Assembly: GCA_037178855.1 (NCBI GenBank)
Contig: JASJZC010000005.1
Span: 7,626,001-7,690,000 of the forward strand
Length of the DNA: 64,000 nucleotides
Reading direction: 5' to 3'
Origin: Oscheius sp. JU75
Lineage: Eukaryota; Nematoda; Chromadorea; Rhabditida; Rhabditidae
The notes beneath the pieces were generated by a model. That model had not been told where the DNA came from. It ran no database searches and saw only the letters and a program-made list of their open reading frames with translations. Both the position numbers and the translations under genes were made by a program. Below, piece by piece: positions 23,304-33,127 of this stretch (positions within the stretch are counted from its first letter, which is position 1; the number at the start of each line of letters is the position of its first letter).

Positions 23304-23580
23304 CCGACATTAAGGGTCCAAGTGAAAGATTATTTTTACACTCCATTAAACTGGGGCTTAAACTTTCTGGCTCGAAGTGTGAGTGAAACAAAACCTTTTA
23401 GATATTTTCAGTTTTATGATCTGGTTTCACGAAAATGTTTTCACCATTGTTTCCGTTGTGGATGCAAAAAGTCGTTTCTTAAAGACGGCAACAAACCAAA
23501 ATAACCCCAGACAACTTTCTCACGTTCTGAAGCGAGAGCGGCAATACCGAGGAAACAGCTTATGTCTGGTTTGTAGTTAA
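23304..23580 (+). pseudogene. Possible receptor or membrane-protein fragment (two exons)
   Basis: An AATTTTCAG acceptor, 75-nt exon (23304-23378), GTGAG donor, 33-nt intron and second exon (23412-23580) read PTLRVQVKDYFYTPLNWG then FMIWFHENVFTIVSVVDAKS and a basic tail to a TAA. The order of a hydrophobic segment followed by a basic tail suggests the last part of a 7TM receptor, but I could not place it in a family and found no upstream exons. Confidence 0.25.
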
Positions 23581-24118
23581 CACCAGCTGTCGACGGCAGC
23601 TTCGCAGCATTTTAGTTTTGGCTAAGAGTTGATATCTCGCTAGTAACACAAGCTGCTCCCACAGCTGTCTTGTCCCTTTGTCTCTTATCATGAAATGTCT
23701 TGCCAGCTTTTTGTGGGTATTAGTGTTGACAGGCAATTGTGCGGACGACATGCTCGGACGGACGGACACCACTGTGCTTTAGTAAAGAAAAATTCGTCTG
23801 TAAATTTTTTCCATGCCACAACTTCCCATATTATCTACGGATTAGTGTAGTAGGATATGACAGTCAATCAGAAATCCCCACTATGAAGTATGAACTCTTA
23901 TCTGGATAATCTGATATGAGCTGTAATCTGGATAAAATAAATAGAGTGGAAATCATATAGCCCTTTGATCAGCATGTGATGCCGAACACTGTAAGGGCGT
24001 CTGTACATGTTGAGTACTTCTCAAATGGGATATACTAATCCTATTTACAGAAGCTTTCACCCAATAGTTCAGCGGTGCGGAAAGATACCCGTCATAACAG
24101 CCGCAGACTTAGTCAGAG
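23581..24118. other. Intergenic region, nothing supported
   Basis: No gene, RNA or repeat recognised upstream of the str-type gene. Confidence 0.4.
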
Positions 24119-25333
24119 ATGCCTCTATATTTTCAGACAGCCTGTAGCTGTCTTGGTTTCTTTTTAAACGCCATTATGGCCACGATTATTCTTATCACAA
24201 GGAGTGATATCATTGCCAAGTACAAGTATCTTTTGTTTCTATACACCGCATCTTCTGCTATTTTGTGCTATTGCCCGGCACTGACTGCTGGTACTTTTTT
24301 TGTCAGTGGACACACTTGGATCTTTTACGACAGCTTTAATATCCTTCCCTTCGTTCCGGCTCAAATTTTCATTGTACAATACGCTGTTGGTTTTCTTCAA
24401 GTTTTCATCATTCTTGTCATCTCATTTTTGTATCGTTACTACGCCGTTTGCAGGTAGGACAGTGTTTACTACTAATCATTGTTAGGTTTCAAAAACTGAG
24501 CTAGAATCCACAATAATTTCTAAGTTTTATGAGGGCATACTTTTTTGAATTGACTGGTAACATTTTAAACAAGCAATAATCAGACACATTGGTGGTTGAA
24601 ACTGAAAAGAAATAGGTGCGAACATTGTAGACCATATCAAATGAAGCAGTTTTCCCGCCTTTCGTTCTGGCTACTGGTAACCGTGACAGCATTTTTTGCC
24701 CTTGGATATCACACCCTTCTTTTGTGGAAAGGATCTTTTCCAAATATCGATTGCGAAGAAGAGAATGGTACAAAGTTTTTTAAGCAGACTGGCTTACAAC
24801 TACAGGATGTCGCCTATCTATGCGTTAGACTAACCGTAAGACAATGGTTGCTCAGGATTTAGAATCGAGTTCAGATCAAAGGTGAACTGAATCCAAAAGG
24901 TGTGATGATTCTGGTCGATTACGTATTTTTGATCGCTTTCGTTGGAGGCAACATTACATTCTGTGCATACAAAATTGCACGCGAACTGAGGACAGCCTTT
25001 GTTCATGTTGACGCTGCCACGCAGTCTCTACAATGGAGGATATTTATTCTACTCATGCTTCAACTTTTCGTCCCTCTGTTGTTTTGTGCTATTCCTGCAA
25101 ATATAATGATGATGTCAGCTGTTTTTGGATGCGACATTGGAAATATTCAACAATACATCACAAGTCTTTACGCCATCAGTCCCGTAATTGAGCCGATTCT
25201 GATTTTTACTTTTATCAAAAAGTACCAGCTGGCAGTACGGTCAATCTTCTGTAGAAACAAAGTGAACACAGCAACTAACTCTCTAAGAATAGCTGGTATG
25301 GATACTCAAGTTATTTCTGGAATAATTGAATAA
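24119..25333 (+). CDS. str-type 7TM chemoreceptor (copy S1), 332 aa
   Basis: Three exons: 24119-24453, 24631-24835 and 24875-25333. TM1 and TM2 are linked by AKYKYLLFLYTASSA. TM3 ends in FLYRYYAVCR and continues across the first intron as PYQMKQFS, the Str-family YRY.aVC.P motif. TM6 reads FILLMLQLFVPLLFCAIPAN and TM7 ends EPILIFTFIKKYQ. It is a close paralogue of the genes at 48.2 kb (S2) and 51.1 kb (S3). The intron after AVCR is also marked in S3 by a degenerate remnant. The TAA stop is embedded in an AATAAA hexamer (25329-25334). Confidence 0.82.
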
Positions 25334-25967
25334 ATTTAAAAAGTTCAATCATTGTGTAGATCACCATTATATGAGATTGGATCAAAAAATTTGTTGCAGC
25401 CAATAATCTCCTTGCAATGGAGAAATCCTTTTACAGTTTGTCGATGTTGAGGCGGGAAGGAAGAGAGAATCGGGTACCAACGAAGGGCCTGAGACATGGG
25501 TCTTGGATTCCAGAGAAGAGTCCCAGGGACGGGTCCTAGAACAGGTCATGAAAAAATGAGTTCCAGAGACAACCTGAGACCCTATGGACCATCAAGCCAT
25601 GGGCCATGGCTATGGAGAAAATACACAATCTGCCGCAAACTTTGTGTTAGGTACCTCTACAGTATGCTCATTATTTACTTACCGAACATACATGTTTAAA
25701 CATCTATAGTATTTCTGTCTGCCAATCTTGAAATAATCATAAAAAAAGCCAGTCCATAGTATTTGAACCTGGATGGCTGGTTTTTCAGACAATAAAGTTT
25801 CTACAGCATGGTACATCTGAATTGTAAATGTACACAGCATGTGTTGTCTCGTGAATGTTTCCGTGCAGTCGGCAGCAATCCGCTTAATGCAAATAAGCAA
25901 CTTTTTGTTTTTACATATTGTCAGCTGTCAAACAACGTTTCTTTGTCAAACGACGTGTCGCTCTCCA
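25334..25967. other. Intergenic region, nothing supported
   Basis: No gene or RNA recognised. No TATA-like box precedes the next gene at the spacing seen in its relatives. Confidence 0.4.
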
Positions 25968-26409
25968 ATGCTATTTTTATTTATCCTATTGGCATTGTCC
26001 GTGTTTACTGTTGAAGCGGTAACTATCCGGGTAGAAACTTTAAAGTCAAAGAATAGCCTTATCTAAGGTAGAAAACAGTATGACGAAAGGGAATACTTCT
26101 CTCGTGGAATGTCACAACAAGGACACACACTTCTACGAAGGATCTTTTTTAACAAGTGGTCAATCTATCACATTTGATTATGGTCGGTGAAAGCTGCTAA
26201 AGATCATCACATTTTTAGATCCAATTGTGAGCGGGACGTTAACTTGTCAAGTGGAAATCAACAGAATTTACTACGTTACTTTTGATGTCTGCCAAATCTG
26301 CCAGAACTGTTCGGATGCCGGACTTTTTCTTCTGGCGAGGGCAGTCTACCAGGGGACTTTAGACGGTAGTAACATGGTGAAGTTGGCTGATTATCGAGTA
26401 CTGGAATAA
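25968..26409 (+). CDS. RGDxVYxG family small secreted protein, copy I
   Basis: Exons 25968-26030, 26068-26182 and 26219-26409 give about 122 aa. Signal peptide MLFLFILLALSVFTVEA, then VTIR across intron 1 to VENSMTKGNTSLVECHNKD, FDY across intron 2 to DPIVSGTLTCQVE, a CQICQNC cluster and the C-terminal block FLLARAVYQGTLDGSNMVK. The exon-1 length (63 nt), phase 0 then phase 1 introns and the C-terminal [RK]..[AG][VI][YF].G motif are shared with copies II-VI in this window. This copy has the most diverged motif (RAVYQG in place of RGDAVYQG). I do not recognise a named Pfam family. Secretion is predicted from the signal peptide; role unknown. Confidence 0.7.
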
Positions 26410-26869
26410 CACTGTATGAAATTATGAACGTTCTAAGCGTTTGATCTACTGGATGAGTGTTTTTGAGGCACAAAGTAACTGTCTCTAATTGGCAATTGCA
26501 GCTTCCGACATACCCAAAGACTCCAAAGAGCCTGTTTCTTAACACAGGAGTTATAAATGCTAGCAAAAAAGTAACAAGTGACGTTTTCTACTAGAAATAC
26601 GGACCGACACTATCTACACGAGTTGGCAAAATGCAACATTCTACACGAAATACGGGCTGGTACTTTATACACGAAAACGCGCGGCACTTTTTTCCCTGGT
26701 AGACCATTTAGAAAGAGTCGCTACCAAGTTTTCTCGTCGCTCGTTTCATATTAATCCTGCTTCCCAACAAATAGTCAACAAGATAAACACATTTTTTTAA
26801 ATTTTTTCGAAACCACCACTGCTCGACGGGCAATTGTGTATAACATACATGCGTTTTAGAAACTTTGCA

Positions 26870-27427
26870 GCGGGTACTAGTAATCCGTTACTTTTTGACA
26901 ATCTGCACAGACTCCTTGCATTCAGCATTATCGAACATTTGGCGCTCATTGTCATTGGGACTGCAACTAGTTTTAGCATGTATAAAAAAGCAGCTACAAA
27001 ACAACACAATTCTCATGTGGTTCCAACTGCACTTGTCGTCTAATAACGTTTTTTACATTTTCAACACGAAATCTTTTAAAGTTAGCGGATATCGTAAGTC
27101 AACTTAACTATTTCACAAAACTTTCAGTTTTAATCGTTCTTGTCTGTACATCTCTCTTCGTCCTCTACCTGCTAGTCTGTGCCTGTATAGCCCATCAAAA
27201 AATTATTCAAAACCAATCAATGTCACCCAACGTTAAAACGACAAAGGAAAGCGTGATCAAACTTTTTGTCATTCAAGCAGAATTTCCTATACTAATGATA
27301 GCTGTCCCGGACTTCGGCTTGATTTCATTTTAGTGACGTGTTTATTAGTATGCTTACAGTTTTGTTGATCTATCATTATTTATCTTACTCGCTGTCAATT
27401 GTGTTGATCGTTAAGAAATATAGATAG
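26870..27427 (+). pseudogene. Decayed Str-superfamily chemoreceptor fragment (TM5-TM7)
   Basis: A hydrophobic piece at about 26880-27040 (LLAFSIIEHLALIVIGTATS) is followed at about 27128-27330 by LIVLVCTSLFVLYLLVCACI, then VIKLFVIQAEFPILMIAVP, which has the Q..fP....P spacing of TM6 in srh/str receptors, and at about 27345-27427 by FISMLTVLLIYHYLSYSLSI ending VKKYR and a stop, as in TM7. The pieces are in different frames and I found no splice pair that joins them, and no TM1-TM4. A dead gene is the simplest reading. Confidence 0.5.
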
Positions 27428-27652
27428 TTTAGCATAAAAGCGGTGTGAAAAGATTTTTTTTGCAATCCATATATGGACAATGACAGCTAACTCTTACAAA
27501 TGCCTTTGAGGGTCTTGAGTCTCTTCCTAACATCGCTCATTCGGGAATAACCTTTGTTTAATACCAGACTGTTTTTTGCTGATTGTAACCCGCCATAAAT
27601 AGAAGTGGTCATTGCTCTTCACTTATACACGTTATCTGTTGTTTTTTGTCAG

Positions 27653-27660
27653 TATATAAA
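27653..27660 (+). promoter_or_regulatory. TATA box of RGDxVYxG copy II
   Basis: TATATAAA, with its first T 39 nt before the ATG at 27692. Confidence 0.65.
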
Positions 27661-27691
27661 GTCCATATGTCTATGCAATAGCAGCAAAACT

Positions 27692-28374
27692 ATGTCGCAA
27701 GCTACATTGTTATTTCTCTGCTTTCTCTCAACTGTTTACTGCTTCACCATTAAAGTAAAATATCGTAAAAGGCCAAAGCACCCTCTTACGTAAGAAAAAT
27801 ACGCAATTATGTATTCGCGTTTTGTCTTTATCTGACTTTCCGATGTTCTGCAAAGTTGTCAAGCAGATCACGGACTACGACTTTGCAGAGCATTGAAAAG
27901 TCAGAAAAAGTCGTTTTGACTCCGAAAACGCTAATAAGTAATTGCGTATTTCTTACGTAAGTGAGTGCTCTTATTAGAAGAACGACGGTAATACTTCGAA
28001 GAACCAAAAAAACCTCTAGATCAACAATTCCTTAGGAGATGGTGTCGAAGCAACTGTACTCTGCGTAGATAGCGACGGAAATAAAGTACTGCTGGAAGAA
28101 AAAATGAATAACAAAGACGACAAGAGTTTCAGCGTCGGTAGGTTTCATTTATGTCAGAAATTTTTATTCATCACTTTCAGAGCCGAACTGTAAGACTGAT
28201 ATTCGCTGTTTTGTTGGAACAAGTGACAAGAAGAGTACAGACTGGAGTGCTTTCAAGGGTTGCCAAGGATCTGACGTGGCTTACTACATGAGGGGAGACG
28301 CTGTCTATCAGGGAGACATGTTTGGAAACAATCTGGTGAATAAGGCTGGGTGGACGATCCTCAAGCGGAAATAA
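27692..28374 (+). CDS. RGDxVYxG family small secreted protein, copy II
   Basis: Exons 27692-27754, 28020-28137 and 28181-28374. Signal peptide (SQATLLFLCFLSTVYC) and FTIK are joined across intron 1 to INNSLGDGVEATVLCVDSDG, then MNNKDDKSFSV across intron 2 to EPNCKTDIRCFVGTSDKKS and VAYYMRGDAVYQGDMFGNN. Phases and exon lengths equal copy III (63, 118 and 194 nt), which is its closest relative. Intron 1 is 265 nt rather than about 37 nt because it carries a palindromic insertion (27785-27961). The TAA stop overlaps an AATAAA (28370-28375). Predicted secreted, about 124 aa; function unknown. Confidence 0.75.
27785..27961. mobile_element. 177-bp palindromic MITE-like insertion in intron 1 of copy II
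   Basis: Both ends carry CTTACGTAAG followed by an inverted repeat of about 38 nt: left CTTACGTAAGAAAAATACGC, and the right end read on the minus strand CTTACGTAAGAAATACGCAA. A TTCTGCAAAGTTG / CGACTTTGCAGAGC inverted pair lies in the centre. Copy III has a 38-nt intron at this position, so the element is an insertion. I could not see a clean target-site duplication. Internal sequence is too short for a transposase. Confidence 0.75.
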
Positions 28375-28472
28375 ACATGCTACAAACATTCTAATAAATG
28401 CGCAACACAAAGTTTTGTTTTTAAAGCATCTCCATCTTATAGAAACTCCTAAAACCCACAATCGATCTTTTA

Positions 28473-28760
28473 AACCTATTTCCCATCCCTTGACCCAACT
28501 TCCTATCCAAATAATGTTATCGCCCCTAGAGGGCTCAACTGACAGTTATAACCCCGTTGCTTTGAAACTTGCCCTACTTAATTGCCTACTGCCAACATGT
28601 CCTGGTTTTTCCTTCTCACTTCCACCCGTTCGCATGTTTCCTCTCAGTCGGGCTACTGTGGCAGGAGCAATGTTCCCCCAACGAAGCTATCTCTCAAACT
28701 TGACTTGCCAACGATTAGTGTGCGCACAAAGTAGTACATTCTAGTTGCAATGGCTTGAGA
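28473..28760. repeat. Dispersed repeat, copy 1 (partner at 40173-40440)
   Basis: Collinear similarity to the insertion in the sorbitol dehydrogenase intron: CCTAGAGGG followed by CAACTGACAGTTATAAC against CCTAGAGGG and CAATGACAGCTATAAC, a shared GCATGTTT(T)CCTC block, a CTTGACTTGC block and a tail of GACAGACAGA. Divergence is substantial, so this is an old family. No coding capacity seen. Confidence 0.6.
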
Positions 28761-28908
28761 TAGACAGACAGACATAGAAGCGAGGACAGTTTTGAATAGA
28801 TAAGTTAGGCGGCTACTTGCTGCTTTGTACAATGTGTCGCTCGATTAGAATCCAAAAAAAACATTGGTGATTGTTCCGCATGCAAATGTTCAATTGTTTT
28901 TTCTGGGG

Positions 28909-28916
28909 TATATAAT
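28909..28916 (+). promoter_or_regulatory. TATA box of RGDxVYxG copy III
   Basis: TATATAAT, first T 38 nt before the ATG at 28947. Confidence 0.6.
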
Positions 28917-28946
28917 CTTCCTATCTCCTGTGTCCTGTACACAATC

Positions 28947-29395
28947 ATGTCGTTTGTTTCAATGTTACTTTTATGCTTTCTCTTAACTGCAAATTGTTTC
29001 AAAATCAAGGTTACTTTACTAATAAGAAAAAACTATACCAAGTTGAGGTTAACAACTCTTTGGGAAAAAATGTCGTAGCTACAGTAATCTGCATTGACAA
29101 AGATGGAAATAAGCCCAGACTTGAAGGCAAAATGAACAATAAGGATGATAGAGTGTTTACTGTCAGTAAGTTTAGGTTGCTGGGAGTATTACTGTGTTTA
29201 GAGCCCAACTGTAAAACCGATATCCAGTGTTTTGTTGGCACAAGTAACAAGATGCGAACGGACTGGAGCGCTTTCAAGGGATGTCGGGGTTCTGATGTGG
29301 CCTACTACATGAGAGGAGATGCTGTCTATCAAGGAGACATGTTCGGAAATAATCTTGTCAAGAAGTCCGGATGGTCCACTCTCAAGGGAAAATAA
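28947..29395 (+). CDS. RGDxVYxG family small secreted protein, copy III
   Basis: Exons 28947-29009, 29048-29165 and 29202-29395 (63, 118, 194 nt; introns 38 and 36 nt). Signal peptide SFVSMLLLCFLLTANC, FKIK joined to VNNSLGKNVVATVICIDKDG, MNNKDDRVFTV joined to KPNCKTDIQCFVGTSNKM, then DVAYYMRGDAVYQGDMFGNN and a lysine-rich end. It is the reference member for the family layout: signal peptide, one short strand-like core with a V.C motif, a C....C pair and a C-terminal RGDAVYQG block. About 124 aa, predicted secreted. Function unknown; RGD might suggest integrin binding, but the position is not RGD in copies I and V, so I do not infer that. Confidence 0.78.
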
Positions 29396-29866
29396 GAGTC
29401 TTTCCTAATATTGTAATGAACATGTAAAAATGTTATATATTCTTCCAAAGCTAAATCTTCGCGCAATGGTGTCCGTCCGTCCGTATTAAACGGAAGCTGG
29501 CCAGTCATGTCATGTCAGAAATTTAGTGGACAAGTCCGCCTCGTCATTTCTCATACTTCTAAGTTTGGTATTACAGGTTGACAGCGTCAACAAAGCTAGC
29601 AGTTTTTTTTTTAGAAAGTGTAAAATCCGTCCCATATAAGCGCGCATCAGTATGCCGATACAAGTATCGCTAAATAAACAACATACGAACTATTGCATTA
29701 TTATTGCAGCAGAGCAGAGCATGGTACTTACGCGTGATGTCTGATACCTACCTGCAACAACAACAGAAGTACTTTTCTTACAGATTTACACAAATTATTC
29801 AGCTCACAAACGAAAATATGGTGTTTTTAGCATAACTCTGCATAGTGTTAACAACAAAACGCTCAC

Positions 29867-29874
29867 GATAAATA
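29867..29874 (+). promoter_or_regulatory. TATA-like element of RGDxVYxG copy IV
   Basis: GATAAATA, 37 nt before the ATG at 29904: a weaker match at the spacing seen in related genes. Confidence 0.35.
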
Positions 29875-29903
29875 GAGAATTTGCTGCGCTTTGGAGGGAA
29901 AAG

Positions 29904-30361
29904 ATGACCTTGCGCGTTCTTCTCATTCTGGTATTTCTGTCTTCTTTTCCAGTAGACGCTTTTTTCAAAATCAAGGCGAGAAAGATTTATAGCAGCCAAA
30001 TAGTTTTGCAGATCAACAACTCGATGGGTAAGAATGTCATTACCACCGTAAATTGTGTTGGCCCGAATGACGACATTTTCCTTGCTGGACCACTGAAGAA
30101 CAAACAAGATGCAACCTTCAACGTCAGTATGTGACTCAATTTAAAGCAGTGGGCACGTTCATTCTAGCACCTGTCCGTGGCCTCCACATTCAATGTACTG
30201 TAACTACGAATATCAAGAAGAAGGCAACTTGGACAGCTTGGAAATATGGGGACAAGACATCAGACTTTGGATATTTTATGCGCGGAGACGCTGTCTACAG
30301 GGGTACATTTACTGGAGGAAGCCTGAAGAAGGTGACCGGATACAGTCAGATTAAGAAATAA
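29904..30361 (+). CDS. RGDxVYxG family small secreted protein, copy IV
   Basis: Signal peptide (TLRVLLILVFLSSFPVDA), FFKIK, then INNSMGKNVITTVNCVGPND, FNVS across an intron to APVRGLHIQCTVTTN, and FGYFMRGDAVYRGTFTGGS near the end. The intron-1 position (29976-30011) starts GC rather than GT and ends CAG. It is 36 nt, stop-free and in frame, so the transcript may simply keep it, adding 12 residues, or use a GC donor (GCGAGA, weak). The second intron (30127-30167) is canonical. Exon 3 is 194 nt as in copies II and III. Confidence 0.72.
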
Positions 30362-30577
30362 GATGCTAAAAAAGGCAGTGATTGTTGAACATGCTCTCTG
30401 TTGAAAATAGGTCAAAGATGTAAACAACCGCTCTACGCAGAATGGGAGAGACAGTCTGTATTTGTATCTGTCTGTGTGACTGTATCGGACAAACAAAAAC
30501 GCAATCTGAAAAATAACATCTTTCACTTGTTGATGTTAAAACCTCTGTCTTCCACCTTGTTAGCTTCTACAATCAAA

Positions 30578-31755
30578 ATGAACCATGCGGTCAGTTTCCA
30601 AGACACCGATGCGGGAATAGTTGTAACTATTGTAAGTTTTCACTTCATTATGGCACTTGTGTTAAGTTTGCCACTCTCGTCTTAGTCATCAATGGCTTCG
30701 CCTTCCTGATTATTAGCAACAACTCAGTGGTTAGAAAAAGTTTTGGACAACTTTGTTTGAACCAGACCATTTCGCACATCACTGTCGGTCTTATATTTCT
30801 GTGCTGGGTGGCTCCTTTGACTTTCACGTGGGCATTGCTAACACTCAAATTAGATATTTTCAGACAAGAATATCGGTTATCTGCTAGTTTTGCAAACAAG
30901 TTGTTCGGACAACTTTTCGTATTTTCGTGGCAGGTTTTCATTTTCTCTCACGTTGGAATATCAATTGACCGACTGATTACTATCAGATTTTCGTTCCAAG
31001 TTATATCGTAACTAACTAAAATGCTCATCATTTAGGCAATAGCACTGCTGCATGGTCGTAACGGTAGAATACTTTCATTGTTTCCCTGGGTAATCTCAAC
31101 GGTTTTCATTATACCATACTTTTGGTGTAAGTTTCATTTTCTTAAAAAGCATGCTTTTTTGAGATCGCGATTGTTATTTTGTTTATCAGCCGGAAAAGCA
31201 CAGTTTGCATTATACGGAGAAAAGTTGTGGTTATTTTCTGCGGACACTATGTCTAAGTAAAAATATGTCTATTGTCAGTTTCATGACCACTTTGGATCTT
31301 TTCACACTGTACACTCTTCACAAACACAACAACGTGAGTTTACTCTGATCTTCATGTTTAATTTTAATTTAGCAAACCCGAAGAATGACTATAACGTCAA
31401 ATAGTTCTGACGTTGCAGACCGCCACAAGCAAGAAGTCCGTCTTTTCATACAAGTGGGGATACGAGAATGATTGATTCACACGATTCCAGTCAATGATCC
31501 AACTTGGATTGATAGTTAGCAACCAACTGCTATTTCATATTGCCGGACAGCGAGTGGAAGTGGACTGGCTAAGGGTTGTTTGCGCCAATCTCACTATTCC
31601 CTTGTTGTGTATTCTTGACGGGTTAGCGGCTAGCGTTTCTCTCTGACCCTAGGTTTAGGCTGGTACTTTGCTTCTTTCAAGTCAATGGGTACGAAAAACA
31701 GAGGAGATTGAAAAACCGAACTATCGCAGTGTCTTACATGATTCAACATTTTTAA
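30578..31755 (+). CDS. srx-type 7TM chemoreceptor with a damaged exon 5
   Basis: Exons 30578-30631, 30667-30827, 30864-30999, 31036-31126, about 31194-31333 (damaged), 31373-31453, 31491-31621 and 31653-31755. The exons of 161, 136 and 131 nt match the other two srx genes here. Motifs: INGFAFLIISNNSVVRKSFG, FIFSHVGISIDRLITIRFSF, VRLFIQ joined to SMIQLGLIV, and ILDG before the last exon. Exon 5 in the relatives is 173 nt with a C...YN....W pattern and a later C. Here the cysteines are missing, about ten residues are lost and a TAA interrupts the frame before FMTTLDLFTLYTLHKHN. The gene is therefore probably non-functional or recently inactivated, although every other exon is intact. An upstream in-frame ATG lies at 30533. 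Confidence 0.65.
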
Positions 31756-31853
31756 GTGATGTCTTTGCATATTTTAGCTTTTTACTTAGTAAATAAACAG
31801 AGAGAAATATTTGACTTTTTTCAAGTTTACATTGAAGAATTGATTGAAGAACT

Positions 31854-32284
31854 TCAGGACTGATAATCGGCAACCTTCTTCAAGTTGCTTCCGTTCAGGT
31901 TTCCCGTAAAGATACCATTAGGCTTGAGGAACAGTCCAATATTGCCACACTTGCACCCCTTACACATTGAAACTGGATTAATGTGTCCTTTGGCGTTGGC
32001 CTGTCCTTCGCAAGTGACAGCGTTTGAGCATGAGTTAGCTGAAACTTTAATATTTGCAAAATACAAAATACTTGCCAAAGTTGAAAGATCTGGATTGTCC
32101 ATTGGTGATTCCGTCATCAGAAGCTATGATGACTCCTTTGTTGGAACAACTGAAGGACAAGCCGGAGCCGCCCATTTGATTGAAAATCTGTGAACTCAAA
32201 AGTTTGTTTACTGAATTCGCTTACCTTGACAGTAACAGCGTTGGCGATGGCCAAGAATGCGAGAGAAAGTAGAACGAACTTCAT
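31854..32284 (-). CDS. RGDxVYxG family small secreted protein, copy V
   Basis: Exons 32284-32225, 32187-32076 and 32038-31854 on the minus strand. Signal peptide KFVLLSLAFLAIANA, VTVK joined to IFNQMGGSGLSFSCSNKG, FNFG joined to ANSCSNAVTCEGQANAKG, a CKGCKCGN cluster and the C-terminal block IGLFLKPNGIFTGNLNGSN. The second intron (32075-32039, 37 nt) starts GCAAGT and ends TTTCAG: a GC-AG intron that must be removed, since it is not a multiple of three and phase matches the relatives. The motif position is KPNGIFTG rather than RGDAVYQG. Its TATA box lies at 32321-32315. Confidence 0.75.
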
Positions 32285-32854
32285 TGTTGATGGAATACAT
32301 CTCAACTACTTCACTTTTATACCAGGCTGGATGTGAAAAATCAGCATAAGCTGCTTGTTTTGTTTGTAGTACGAGAGTGATAAAAGGGAGGGTTATTCAA
32401 GTGGAAGTGATCGTGGGAGACAGAAATACATATTGTTCTGTCCAGTAGTGAATGCAAACACACAAAGTGATTATTGCTCTCTTATCATAGAAAAGTTGTT
32501 GGAAGAAGTTTATATCTTCAACTTTAAGCAACAAAGACGAGCACCCTTTTGTAAGTATTAATTTAATCAAAACTGTTCAAAAAACTAAGCACAACTACCA
32601 TTTTGCTTGTTTTCTTAAGCTTTCAATAAATGTGAAATAAATCTCTTATCGTAAGAAAGCACATGCCAAAGGGTTGCAGCCATTCCCAATTTGTTGCTCA
32701 TTTTAATCACCAACTATTAAACCCTTGGTGTAGTGTATCACAAACGTGTGGTGGATGCCACGCCGCATGTTTTGGCACATCAATGTTGTATGCATGATAT
32801 AGAAAAAATCATTCCTTTTTCCTTTACTTACTGTTAAACAAAATGGCGAACAAA
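32285..32854. other. Intergenic region upstream of copy V
   Basis: Apart from the copy V TATA box I see nothing supported. Confidence 0.4.
32315..32321 (-). promoter_or_regulatory. TATA box of RGDxVYxG copy V
   Basis: TATAAAA on the minus strand, first T 37 nt before the ATG at 32284. Confidence 0.65.
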
Positions 32855-33064
32855 TCACTGCCAGAAAGGTCTTAGTAATAGGAAAGTAGACAATGCACTG
32901 GAGTTGGAAAAAAACTGAATAATATTTGTGAGAGCAAGTTGCGGAAAAATTAGGATGTTATCTTTCACGCATGTAGAAATAATCATAAAAGCTATTATTT
33001 GGAGGAGAGCACCAATAATGAAGCAAAAACTGCAAACAGCAGTAAACAGAAACTTTTTATGCAT
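32855..33064 (-). pseudogene. Orphan exon with two membrane segments (receptor-like)
   Basis: After a GAGTTTTAG acceptor the exon reads KKFLFTAVCSFCFIIGALLQ and a second hydrophobic stretch around LIFPQLALTNIIQFF, ending LLLRPFWQ and a stop. The layout resembles TM6-TM7 of a chemoreceptor. No neighbouring exons were found, since the upstream side is the promoter of the metalloproteinase gene. I cannot name the family. Confidence 0.3.
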
Positions 33065-33070
33065 CTAAAA

Positions 33071-33103
33071 CTCTTATGGTAATGATTCGAATCTCAATAA
33101 AAC
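33071..33103 (+). promoter_or_regulatory. Conserved upstream element of metalloproteinase copy 1
   Basis: CTCTTATGGT, ATGA, GAATC and ATAAAA blocks at the same spacing as in the element at 34875-34907 upstream of copy 2. It may include the core promoter (ATAAAA about 30 nt before the ATG at 33128). Confidence 0.55.
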
Positions 33104-33127
33104 TATATATCTGTACACGCCTAATTC

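Noticed and set aside
26560-26700. Loose tandem similarity around TACACGAAATACGGGCT
   Set aside because: Two or three imperfect units only; too weak to call a repeat array. Not CRISPR-like and the genome is a eukaryote.
28947-29395. RGD in the RGDxVYxG family as an integrin-binding motif
   Set aside because: RGD is replaced by LAR and KPN in copies I and V while the rest of the block is kept, so the conserved feature is the block, not RGD.
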